A stretch of DNA of 64,000 nucleotides, taken from Vulcaniibacterium thermophilum. Lineage in GTDB: Bacteria > Pseudomonadota > Gammaproteobacteria > Xanthomonadales > Xanthomonadaceae. This document shows, piece after piece, positions 8,474-15,921 of the stretch; positions within the stretch are counted from its first letter, which is position 1; the number at the start of each line of letters is the position of its first letter. The position numbers were made by a program, and so were the translations under genes. Location of the stretch: the NCBI RefSeq assembly GCF_007923255.1, contig NZ_VOHJ01000012.1, positions 1 through 64,000 of the forward strand, read 5' to 3'. The notes under the pieces were generated by a model. The model saw only the letters and a program-made list of their open reading frames with translations. It was not told the DNA's origin and made no database searches.

Positions 8474-11374
8474 TCAGACGAGTCGCTCAGACGACCTCCC
8501 GGGAGCAAGCATCGAAGGCAGATCGCTGTCCGGATGCATGCGCAGCAACTGGTAGGCGATCCCGCCCACGCCCGGCAGCAGCCCGGGCGACAGTACGTCG
8601 CGCACGAAGCCGCTGCAGGGACCGTGGTCCTCGATGCTGGTGAGGATGTCGGCTTCCAGCGCAGCCCGTGTATGTCCTGGAGGCAGCAGTCCGCGACGGT
8701 CGGCTTCGCGCAGCAGCTCCCACGCGCCGAGATCGCCGTGGCAGAGCGTGTGGTTCCAGCCGAGGCCGCGCCGGAGCGTGCACGCGACGGCATCCTGCAG
8801 CATCTTCTCGGTAGTCGGATCGTCCAGGCGGGGATCCAGATCGAGGCGGGCCAACCCGATGCCCACCGCGCCATGGCACCACGCCGCCGAGTAGCGCGCA
8901 TCCGGCGGCACGTCGGGGCCGTCGTTGCGCATGTCCAGCCATGCGCGCTCGTCGGCATCGTACAGCCGCTGCTCGAAACGGAATGCCGCGTCGGCGAGCG
9001 TCAGCGCGTCCGCGTCGCCGAGCGTGCGCGCCAGATGCGTCAGTGCCCAGCCGATGCCCGTCGTGCCGTGGGCGAAGCCGCCGACTCCGTTCGGCCACTG
9101 CGACGTAGGCCAGTACGCGGCGTCCCCATCGAACGTCGCGGCGTTGCGCAGGTGCTCGGCGAGCATGCGTGCGATCGGCAGGAGCCCATGATCGCCGGTG
9201 CGTTCGAACAGGGCGAGCAGCGGCACGATGCAGCCGGCGGCGCCGCCGAGGACGTCGAAGTGGCGGTCGTGGCGGAGCACGCCGGGAACCAGCGATGCGA
9301 GACGCCGTGCGCGTTCGATGTCCTCGGGCGTGGCCGCGCCGAGCCGTTCGAGCAGCAGCAGGCTGGCGATCTGCGAGCCCAGACCGATGTATCCACCCAC
9401 TTGCGGCGGCCGCATGCGGACGTGTGCGGCCATGTTGTCGAGCAGCTTGCGCTGGGCGTTGCGCAGCGTGCGCAGACAACCGTCCAGCAGCGACTCCAGT
9501 TGCGGAAGCGGCTCCGCACGGCCGGCGCGTCCCTCGTGCAGATAGGCCGCGGTCAGCACGGCGATGCCGGAGATGCCGCTGTACAGCTCGGCGTCCAGCG
9601 GCTGGACCGACCAGCCGGCGGGATTGAGCGAGGGCGCGATCCAGGTGGCCGTGCCGTCCTCGCCGCGGATCGCCTCGTCGAGGATCGACCGCATGATCGC
9701 GAGTGCCGCGCCGCGACGGCGATGCTCGTGCTCGTCGGTGCGCGGCGGGCCTGCGCGCAGGCGCTCTTCGGTCGGCGTCCAGCCGTCGTTGAGGTACGCG
9801 CTGACCAGCGAAGCGCGGATGACCTTGCGATCGAGCGCCTCGTCGCCTGCGCGCCAGCAGGCCAACGCTTCTTCGACACGGTCGGCGGCGGCGAGCCAAT
9901 GCGTTCCGCCGGGCCCGTCCAGCCGGCCGTGCGCGGCGATGCACGAGAAATAGGGGATGTCGCCCGTCTCCAGCTCGTCGATCTCGGCTTCGATCACCTC
10001 GGCCGCTGCGGGTGCGAGTGCGACGTTACCGGCCATCTGAGTGAGCAGCTCGCGCGCCTTCGCGCGCGCGGAGGCCTCGTCGTGCAGCGAGATCGGATGC
10101 CAGAGCATGCGTCCCAGCTCCGCATAGACCTCGGTGGCGCGCACGACCACGCGCACGCGGCAGTCGGCGAACGGCTCCAGCATGGGCGCGAGACGGCCGC
10201 TGCGGTCGAGCGCGCGAAGCGCCGCCGTCATCTCGTCGAAGCCGTGCAGGACTTCGGGCCAATGCTTCGCCAACGCGGGCGCCGGGCTGGGATGGTTCAG
10301 CGCGGGCGGCAGCGGAACGAGCGCAGTGCCGATCCGCGCCTGGTCGGTGCCGGCATCGAGAATGGTGGGAACGGGGACGCGGGGTTGCTCGCCGGGCAGC
10401 ATGCCGAGCGCCGAGCCGTCGATTCCGCGCCACCCGAGCCCCAGACCGCGCCCCGGCAACAACCCGACCGTGAGGACCGAGCGCGCCAGGCGCTCGCTTG
10501 CCGCATCCGGAGCCGCGCCCAAGCCGGTCGGCTTCTGCGGGATCACGGGTGTGAACAGCGTTTCGCAATCGACCACCACCGCCTGTGCGCCCCGGGCGAT
10601 CAGGTTCTCGGCATGGAGGTCGCTGCCGCCGAGCAGGCGCATCAGCGCCAGCCAGTGGCCGATGCTGCGGTAGAACAGCGGCAGCTCGTGCGCCTCCGCG
10701 AAACGGTGACGGACGAACTCGCACCAGCCGTGATCGGTTCCTTCGAGCACGTCGGGGACATAGGCGCCGGTCGCGAGTCCGGCAACGCCCGCAATGGTCG
10801 CGACGAAGGCCTTGAGCGACGCGTCCACGCGCAGCGAGCGCGGCTTGTACACCAGACGCGCGCCGTCCTCGCCATCCACGATCGCGACCGTCCTCCCCGC
10901 GCAATGGCTGTCGCCCGCGCCGAAACCCAGTCCGGCAAGGCGTGCGCCGAATCCCAGCGTCGCCAGCCGCGCGCGATCGTTGGCCAGGTGCCGCGCGAAC
11001 CGCGCCGAAGCGGCGCAGCGGTTGGCCACGATGCGCGAGACCCGCGCACGCATCGTCGGGTAATGCGGCTCTATCGCGCGCCAGAAGCCGGGCTCCGCCG
11101 AGCGCGCGAGGAAGCAGGTCCAGCGCTCCTGCGGGGAGACGCCGTCCAACCGGCCACCCGCGCGCGCGGCGTGCAGTTCGGTGATGAGCAGCCGACACAG
11201 CTTGGCGTGCAGCACCCCCGCGAGCGACTCGCGCGTGGCTTCGAGGACGACCTCGCGTTCCGTATCGTGCAGGCCGGCAACGGATGAGAGCTGGGCTGCC
11301 AGCTCGTCCAGCGAGGACGAGTACAGGCAGCCCAGCGATACGTCAAAGCTGCCGGCGTCGGATACCGACGCCAT
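8474..11374 (-). CDS. lanM: Class II lanthipeptide synthetase (LanM)
   Basis: The 966-aa bifunctional enzyme phosphorylates and dehydrates Ser/Thr in a precursor and then cyclises with Cys to give (methyl)lanthionine. The N-terminal dehydratase domain shows 'LVYKPRSLRVD' (Lys near residue 175), 'GGSDLHAENLI' (Asp/His/Asn near 250) and 'VVVDCETLF' (Asp near 267), the LanM kinase-like active-site set. The C-terminal LanC-like cyclase shows 'GGFAHGTTGIG' (about 766), 'AWCHGAVGIG' (about 831) and 'LCHGDLGAW' (about 876). The Cys of WCHG and the Cys-His of CHGD provide the zinc ligands. Length is typical (900-1,100 aa). Its ATG lies 6 bp after the precursor stop, which implies co-translation. Both catalytic halves look intact. 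Confidence 0.96.
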   Translation of the reverse strand: MASVSDAGSFDVSLGCLYSSSLDELAAQLSSVAGLHDTEREVVLEATRESLAGVLHAKLCRLLITELHAARAGGRLDGVSPQERWTCFLARSAEPGFWRAIEPHYPTMRARVSRIVANRCAASARFARHLANDRARLATLGFGARLAGLGFGAGDSHCAGRTVAIVDGEDGARLVYKPRSLRVDASLKAFVATIAGVAGLATGAYVPDVLEGTDHGWCEFVRHRFAEAHELPLFYRSIGHWLALMRLLGGSDLHAENLIARGAQAVVVDCETLFTPVIPQKPTGLGAAPDAASERLARSVLTVGLLPGRGLGLGWRGIDGSALGMLPGEQPRVPVPTILDAGTDQARIGTALVPLPPALNHPSPAPALAKHWPEVLHGFDEMTAALRALDRSGRLAPMLEPFADCRVRVVVRATEVYAELGRMLWHPISLHDEASARAKARELLTQMAGNVALAPAAAEVIEAEIDELETGDIPYFSCIAAHGRLDGPGGTHWLAAADRVEEALACWRAGDEALDRKVIRASLVSAYLNDGWTPTEERLRAGPPRTDEHEHRRRGAALAIMRSILDEAIRGEDGTATWIAPSLNPAGWSVQPLDAELYSGISGIAVLTAAYLHEGRAGRAEPLPQLESLLDGCLRTLRNAQRKLLDNMAAHVRMRPPQVGGYIGLGSQIASLLLLERLGAATPEDIERARRLASLVPGVLRHDRHFDVLGGAAGCIVPLLALFERTGDHGLLPIARMLAEHLRNAATFDGDAAYWPTSQWPNGVGGFAHGTTGIGWALTHLARTLGDADALTLADAAFRFEQRLYDADERAWLDMRNDGPDVPPDARYSAAWCHGAVGIGLARLDLDPRLDDPTTEKMLQDAVACTLRRGLGWNHTLCHGDLGAWELLREADRRGLLPPGHTRAALEADILTSIEDHGPCSGFVRDVLSPGLLPGVGGIAYQLLRMHPDSDLPSMLAPGRSSERLV

Positions 11375-11380
11375 GGACGA

Positions 11381-11569
11381 TCAGCAGCACTGACGCGTGC
11401 GCGACCACGTGCAGGCCGTTCCGCACTGGCCGCTGCCGTTCCACGTCTCGCACACGATGTCGGCTTCGGCGAATTCGCCGCTGGTGAACAGCGGGCCGGC
11501 CGGATGATGGACGTCCGCGCCGGAGCGCCAGTCGGCGGTCAGTTCGACGTTCTGCGTGGCATTGCTCAT
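11381..11569 (-). CDS. lanA: Lanthipeptide precursor peptide (LanA), 62 aa
   Basis: The ORF has a strong AAGGAG ribosome-binding site about 8 bp before the ATG and lies 6 bp upstream of lanM on the same strand. Residues 1-39 form a Cys-free leader, acidic near its end (GEFAEADIV, 31-39). Residues 40-62 contain all five cysteines (C40, C49, C53, C61, C62) with six Ser/Thr (T42, S46, T51, T54, S56, T58), two Trp (W43, W55) and a terminal Gln-Cys-Cys. Absence of Cys in the leader and clustering at the C-terminus beside lanM make this the obvious substrate. There is no Gly-Gly or Gly-Ala cleavage site before the core, so the leader boundary is unknown. I do not recognise it as mersacidin, lacticin 481 or cinnamycin type. 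Confidence 0.9.
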   Translation of the reverse strand: MSNATQNVELTADWRSGADVHHPAGPLFTSGEFAEADIVCETWNGSGQCGTACTWSRTRQCC

Positions 11570-11865
11570 TTCAGTTCTCCTTCACTGCAGGGTGGATGGA
11601 CGAGCGTGCCGCGATGCACCTTCCGGATGGCGCAACTACGAAAGACGAGGAAGCTGTGGTCAGTTGGCCGCGGAGGCAGACCTGGCACGCGGGCGACCGT
11701 AGGAAGCCTGCATCGCGGCCGTCAAGCGACGTTGTGGCCCGGCGGACGTGCGTCACGGTTTCACGGCTTTTGCATGCGGGCGCAGTACCGCTCGTTATGC
11801 ACGCGTGAAGGAATCGGGCCGTGAGGTGCTGCCGTGCAGCACGGCGCTGCGCGCAGAACTCGTTC
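11570..11865 (-). other. Upstream region of the lanthipeptide operon (no gene called)
   Basis: This 296-bp spacer separates lanA from the DUF4442 gene, which is transcribed in the same direction and ends here. It must hold the lan promoter if the operon is independent. It is less GC-rich than its surroundings. A TTGACG hexamer on the minus strand (near 11728-11733) is the best -35-like match, but no convincing -10 follows. A 61-codon open frame (11571-11756) fills much of it on the minus strand but lacks homology features. Confidence 0.4.
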
Positions 11866-12324
11866 CTACGACCGCTTCGGCGTCACCCACAGCGCGATCC
11901 GTGCGCGCATCACCGCTTCGCCGGCGCGGTCGGTGATCTCCACGCGCACCGGCAGGTCGTAGCCGGTGTCGGCCATGCGCGCCTCGGCTTCGGGCACCGC
12001 TTCCGCGCGCATCTCGCCGACGGCTTTCTTGAGGTAGGCCACGGTCATGCCCTTCGGGATCCAGCGCATGCCGGCCGGCAGCGTCGCTTCGGCCATCACT
12101 CCGGCGGCGAGCTCGGCGAGATTGCACAGCGCGATCGCATGCACGGTGCCGAGGTGGTTGGTGACCCGTCGCCGATGGCGCAGGCTCGCCACGCAGCGGC
12201 CGGGTTCCAGCACATCGAACCGCGGGCGGATGGTCGAGAAATAGGGCGCCTTGAAGCAGATCGCGCGTGCGAACAGCCACGGGCCCCACTTGCGGTACAG
12301 GCGCAGGACGGCAGGTTCGGTCAT
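11866..12324 (-). CDS. DUF4442/hotdog-fold thioesterase-like protein
   Basis: The 152-aa product begins 'MTEPAVLRLYRKWGPWLFAR' and contains 'APYFSTIRPRFDVLEPGRCV' followed by 'RRRVTNHLGTVHAIALCNLAELAAGV', the Asn-His-x-Gly-Thr-x-His-Ala block of DUF4442 hotdog proteins. The family is related to PaaI/YiiD-type acyl-CoA thioesterases, but activity is unproven for most members. The ATG at 12324 was chosen because it overlaps the stop of the preceding small frame as ATGA. The gene follows fadE on the same strand, so a role in acyl-CoA turnover with FadE is plausible. Soluble, no signal peptide. Confidence 0.8.
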   Translation of the reverse strand: MTEPAVLRLYRKWGPWLFARAICFKAPYFSTIRPRFDVLEPGRCVASLRHRRRVTNHLGTVHAIALCNLAELAAGVMAEATLPAGMRWIPKGMTVAYLKKAVGEMRAEAVPEAEARMADTGYDLPVRVEITDRAGEAVMRARIALWVTPKRS

Positions 12325-12518
12325 GAGCGGCTCAACGCAGCAGGGGCCAGGCGAACAGGGCGGCGCCGATCCCGAACAGCGCGCGTGATCGCACGCGTGG
12401 CCGGCGAGCTGCGCGCAAGATCCTCGCGCCAGCGGAACAGGCGCCGGAACGCCATGTGAAACAAGGCGAACCCGACGCTGTGCGGCCCGCACAGGACCAG
12501 GATCGCCGTGTCGCTCAT
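12321..12518 (-). pseudogene. Small frame between fadE and the DUF4442 gene, probably a truncated and frameshifted membrane-protein remnant
   Basis: The 65-codon frame starts 28 bp after fadE and its TGA overlaps the next ATG (ATGA). The first 45 residues look like a real protein (MSDTAILVLCGPHSVGFALF, then HMAFRRLFRWREDLA), with a hydrophobic N-terminus. The last 17 residues turn Arg/Pro-rich. In a neighbouring frame the same DNA encodes LFGIGAALFAWPLLR followed by a stop, a plausible membrane helix. This suggests that a frameshift, perhaps with an internal deletion, has cut a formerly longer small membrane protein. A sequencing error is the alternative, as is a functional short peptide maintained for coupling. 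Confidence 0.45.
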
Positions 12519-12546
12519 CGCGCGCCGGCCGTACGCGTCGGCAGCG

Positions 12547-15021
12547 TCAGGCGGCCTGGGCGCGGCGCTCGTCCAGCCGCTGCAGCACGTAGCCGGCCGA
12601 ACGCAGTTCCTCGCTGTCGAAATCGTCCACGCTGATGGTGTCGAGCGTCATCGCGCGCAGTTCCTCGAGCTGCCGGCGCTCGTCCGCCGTGATCCAGCCC
12701 TCGCGCACGGCTTCATCGAGCTGCGCATTGAAGTCGAGCGCGCCGATGTCGCGCGACTTGATCGCCTTCTGGAACTTGCGTTCCACCGGCTCGGCCAGGA
12801 TCACCTTCTGCAGATAGCCGTTGATGCGACCGGCCGGGTTGTTGGCGCACGGCGTCAGGAACACGCCTTCGCCGAGGCGGTCGCGCGCCTCGTTCGGCGA
12901 CATCAGCAGGGACGCCACCTTGTGGCCGAGACGGTCGCTCGGCGCTTCCGCACGACGGCCCCACGGGAACACCAGCAGCCACATCAGCCAGCCGGCCGGA
13001 CGCACGGGGAAGTTGCGCAGCGCCGCCGAGAACGCCTCCTCGATCTTGTGGAAGCTGTGGAACATCGTCCACGCCAGCAGCGGACGATCGGCTTCCGGCC
13101 GGCCTTGGTCCTCGTAGCGCTTGAGGATGGCGCTGGCCATGTAGAGATGGCTGAGCACGTCGCCGAGGCGGCCGGACAGCGATTCCTTGAACTTCAGCTT
13201 GCCGCCCAGCAGCAGCATCGACGTGTCCGCGCACAGCGCCAGCGCCGCCGAGTAACGATCGAGCTTGCGGTAGAAGCGGCGGGTGTAGGCATCGCCGGGC
13301 GCGGCGCCGAGCTTGCTGCCGGTCAGGCCGTACCACCAACTGCGCACCGCGTTGGAGATCGCAAAGCCGATGTGGCCGAACAGGTTCTTGTCGAACTCGC
13401 GCAGGCGCTCGCGCGGATCCGGCAGCGTCGCCGCCTTCATCTCCTTCAGCACCCACGGATGGCACAGGATCGCGCCCTGGCCGAAGATCATCAGCGAGCG
13501 CGTCATGATATTCGCGCCTTCCACCGTGATCATGATCGGCGCCGCCTGCCAGCTCCGGCCGAGGTAATTGCGCGGGCCGAGGATGATGCCCTTGCCGCCG
13601 TGGATGTCCATCGCGTCCTTGGCGATCTCGCGACCCATCTCGGTGCAGTGGTACTTGGCGATGGTCGAGGGCACGGCCGGCAGCTCGCCGCGCGTCACCG
13701 CCGCGGCCGCCGCCTCGGCGAGCGCGCTGGTCGCGTACGCGTAGCCGCCGATCCGCGCCAGCGCTTCCTCCACGCCTTCGAAGCGGCCGACCGACAACCC
13801 GAACTGCTTGCGGATGCGCGCGTACGCGCCGGTCACCAGCGCGCCCATCTTGCCGCCGCCGCTGGCGGTGGAGGGCAGGGTGATCGAGCGGCCGATCGAC
13901 AGGCATTCGACCAGCATCTGCCAGCCCTTGCCGGCATAGGCGGGCCCGCCGATCAGTTGGCTCAGCGGAATGAACACCTCGCGGCCGTGGATCGGACCGT
14001 TCTGGAACGGGGAGTTGAGCGGGAAGTGGCGGCGGCCGATCTCCACGCCCGGCGTGTCGCGCGGCACCAGCGCCAGCGTGATGCCGATGTCGCGCTTGTC
14101 GCCGAGCAGGCCGTCCGGGTCGTACATGCGGAACGCCAGACCGATCAGGGTCGCGACCGGGGCGAGCGTGATGTAGCGCTTGTCGAAGGTGAGCTTGACG
14201 CCGAGCACGCGCTGGCCGTTCCACTCGCCCTCGCAGACGATGCCGTAGTCGGGAATCGAGGTCGCGTCCGAGCCCGCCCACGGACCGGTCAGGCCGAAGC
14301 ACGGCACCTCGCGGCCGTCGGCCAGCCGCGGCAGGTAGTAATCCTTCTGCTCCTGCGTGCCGTAATGCATCAGAAGCTCGCCCGGACCGAGCGAGTTCGG
14401 CACGCCGACGGTGGAGCTGAGCACGCTCGACACCGACGCCAGCTTCTGGATCACCTTGTGGTTGGCGAGCGCCGAGAAGCCGAGGCCGCCGTACTCCTTC
14501 GGAATGATCATCCCGAAGAACTTGTGCTTCTTGACGTACTCCCAGATGTGCGGGGGCAGGTCGGCGTCGACGTGGGTGATCTCCCAGTCGTTGGTCATCC
14601 GGCAGACCTCCTCCACCGGGCCGTCCAGGAACGCCTGTTCCTCGGCGGTGAGCGTCGGCTTGGGCTGCGACAGCAGGCGGTTCCAGTCCGGCTTGCCGGA
14701 GAACAGCTCGCCCTCGAAGCCGACCGTGCCGGCCTCCAGCGCCACCCGCTCGGTCTCCGACAGCGGCGGCAGGATCTTCGTGTAGAAGCCCAGCAGCGGA
14801 CGGGTGACCAGCGCGCGGCGCACCGGCCCGATCATCAGCGGCACGGCGACGACGGCGACCAGGATCGCGGCCACCGCCGTCGCGGTCGGGTTCGCGCCGA
14901 GCAGCCAGCAGGCGGCCAGCGCGACCGCGGTCAGGCCGGCCCAGACCGGCAGGCGCAGGCGGTGGTAGGCGCAGAAAGCCCCGATCAGCAGCAGGGCGAG
15001 GAATGGCACGGCGAAGGTCAT
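12547..15021 (-). CDS. fadE: Acyl-CoA dehydrogenase FadE
   Basis: The 824-aa length matches gammaproteobacterial FadE (about 814 aa), which carries out the first FAD-dependent step of fatty-acid beta-oxidation. Two N-terminal hydrophobic segments (about residues 3-70) anchor it to the inner membrane. The dehydrogenase core is clear: 'FFGMIIPKEYGGLGFSALAN' (about 167-186), 'GLTGPWAGSDATSIPD' (about 243), 'DIHGGKGIILGPRNYLGRSW' (about 468) and 'ITVEGANIMTRSLMIFGQGA' (about 497), followed by the long C-terminal DUF1974 part. It heads a minus-strand run with the small frame and the DUF4442 gene. A TetR gene is divergent across a 251-bp spacer carrying two inverted repeats, so substrate-responsive repression is likely. 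Confidence 0.96.
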   Translation of the reverse strand: MTFAVPFLALLLIGAFCAYHRLRLPVWAGLTAVALAACWLLGANPTATAVAAILVAVVAVPLMIGPVRRALVTRPLLGFYTKILPPLSETERVALEAGTVGFEGELFSGKPDWNRLLSQPKPTLTAEEQAFLDGPVEEVCRMTNDWEITHVDADLPPHIWEYVKKHKFFGMIIPKEYGGLGFSALANHKVIQKLASVSSVLSSTVGVPNSLGPGELLMHYGTQEQKDYYLPRLADGREVPCFGLTGPWAGSDATSIPDYGIVCEGEWNGQRVLGVKLTFDKRYITLAPVATLIGLAFRMYDPDGLLGDKRDIGITLALVPRDTPGVEIGRRHFPLNSPFQNGPIHGREVFIPLSQLIGGPAYAGKGWQMLVECLSIGRSITLPSTASGGGKMGALVTGAYARIRKQFGLSVGRFEGVEEALARIGGYAYATSALAEAAAAAVTRGELPAVPSTIAKYHCTEMGREIAKDAMDIHGGKGIILGPRNYLGRSWQAAPIMITVEGANIMTRSLMIFGQGAILCHPWVLKEMKAATLPDPRERLREFDKNLFGHIGFAISNAVRSWWYGLTGSKLGAAPGDAYTRRFYRKLDRYSAALALCADTSMLLLGGKLKFKESLSGRLGDVLSHLYMASAILKRYEDQGRPEADRPLLAWTMFHSFHKIEEAFSAALRNFPVRPAGWLMWLLVFPWGRRAEAPSDRLGHKVASLLMSPNEARDRLGEGVFLTPCANNPAGRINGYLQKVILAEPVERKFQKAIKSRDIGALDFNAQLDEAVREGWITADERRQLEELRAMTLDTISVDDFDSEELRSAGYVLQRLDERRAQAA

Positions 15022-15109
15022 GGCGGCGCTCCCGATGGGGTCGAGGGGCGGACGCGACGCTGCGGCGTGCCGGTAAGGGCGACGCGCGGCGGAACGGCCG
15101 CCGGCTCAA

Positions 15110-15125
15110 CATACGGGCGAGTATG
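15110..15125. promoter_or_regulatory. Candidate TetR operator 1 (perfect inverted repeat)
   Basis: CATAC-GGGCGA-GTATG is a perfect 5+5 inverted repeat with a 6-bp spacer. It lies 88 bp upstream of the fadE start and 147 bp upstream of the TetR start. Its half-sites recur in the second repeat at 15234-15259. Binding by the divergent TetR protein is inferred from position and symmetry. Confidence 0.5.
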
Positions 15126-15233
15126 GAAATCGCGGCGAGCCGCTGTCAAGCGGCGGGCGCCCGGCCGCGCCTGTCGGCTTCAGCCGCGCCCGCGCCTCGC
15201 CGCCGCCCGCGCCACGGCCGCCGTGCTGCACCG

Positions 15234-15259
15234 CATACGGACTTGGCCGGTGGCGTATG
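15234..15259. promoter_or_regulatory. Candidate TetR operator 2 (CATAC...GTATG with longer spacer)
   Basis: The same half-sites occur here as CATAC (15234-15238) and GTATG (15255-15259) separated by 16 bp, exactly 10 bp more than in operator 1, about one helical turn. The right half-site ends 13 bp before the TetR start codon, where it would block its own transcription. A TTTAAT -10-like hexamer follows at 15261-15266, and no ribosome-binding site precedes the ATG, so the TetR mRNA may be leaderless. Confidence 0.4.
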
Positions 15260-15272
15260 GTTTAATTTCCCC

Positions 15273-15875
15273 ATGACGCTCGCCGACACCCAGCCCGACG
15301 GGGGCAAAGCCGAACGCAGCGGACGCCTCAGTGCCGAGGACTGGGCGCAGGCGGCGCTCGACCTGATCGCCGAGCAGGGCGTGGCCGCGGTGGCGGTCGA
15401 GCCGCTCGCCCGCCGCCTGGGGGTGACCAAGGGCAGCTTCTACTGGCACTTCCCGTCCCGCGATGCGCTGCTGATCGCCGCGCTCGAGCGCTGGGAGAAG
15501 TTCGAGGAAGAGCAGGTCTTCGGCAAGCTCGAGGCCATCGCCGACCCGCGCGAACGGCTGCGCTCGCTGTTCGAGCTGGTGGCGCACGAGTACAAGTCGC
15601 ACATCATCTATTCCGAGCTGCTGAAGGCGCTCGACCATCCGGCGGTCCAGCCGGTGATCGGCCGGGTGTCGCAGCGCCGGCTCGATCACCTGACCGCTTC
15701 GTTCCGGCAGGCGGGCATGAGCCGCCAGGACGCGCAGAATCGCGCCCGGCTCACCTATGCCGCCTATGTCGGCTTCCTGCAGCTCAACCTCCAGTTGCAC
15801 CAGGCGCGCCTGCAGCACGACGAGTTCGAGGCCTACGTCGAACACGTGATGGCGACGCTGATTCCGGCCTACTGA
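15273..15875 (+). CDS. TetR-family transcriptional regulator, probable regulator of fadE
   Basis: The 200-aa protein has an N-terminal TetR DNA-binding domain: 'WAQAALDLIAEQGVAAVAVE' (about residues 24-43), then 'LARRLGVTKGSFYWHFPSRDALL', the classic turn and recognition helices (about 45-67). The C-terminal helical ligand domain lacks a family-specific motif I can name. It is divergent from fadE and its promoter region has paired CATAC/GTATG repeats. PsrA/FadR-like control of beta-oxidation by an acyl-CoA effector is the simplest reading. No Shine-Dalgarno is visible before ATG 15273. pckG begins 46 bp after its stop on the same strand with its own AGGAGG site. Confidence 0.88.
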   Translation: MTLADTQPDGGKAERSGRLSAEDWAQAALDLIAEQGVAAVAVEPLARRLGVTKGSFYWHFPSRDALLIAALERWEKFEEEQVFGKLEAIADPRERLRSLFELVAHEYKSHIIYSELLKALDHPAVQPVIGRVSQRRLDHLTASFRQAGMSRQDAQNRARLTYAAYVGFLQLNLQLHQARLQHDEFEAYVEHVMATLIPAY

Positions 15876-15921
15876 CCGGCCGGACCACGCCCCCTTTTCT
15901 TCTTACGCCCAGGAGGCGCCC

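Noticed and set aside
11571-11756. 61-codon frame immediately upstream of the lanthipeptide precursor, with three Cys, considered as a second precursor
   Set aside because: Cys are mid-sequence rather than C-terminal, its 3' end contains the precursor's ribosome-binding site, no ribosome-binding site of its own was seen, and there is no leader-like similarity to the real precursor.
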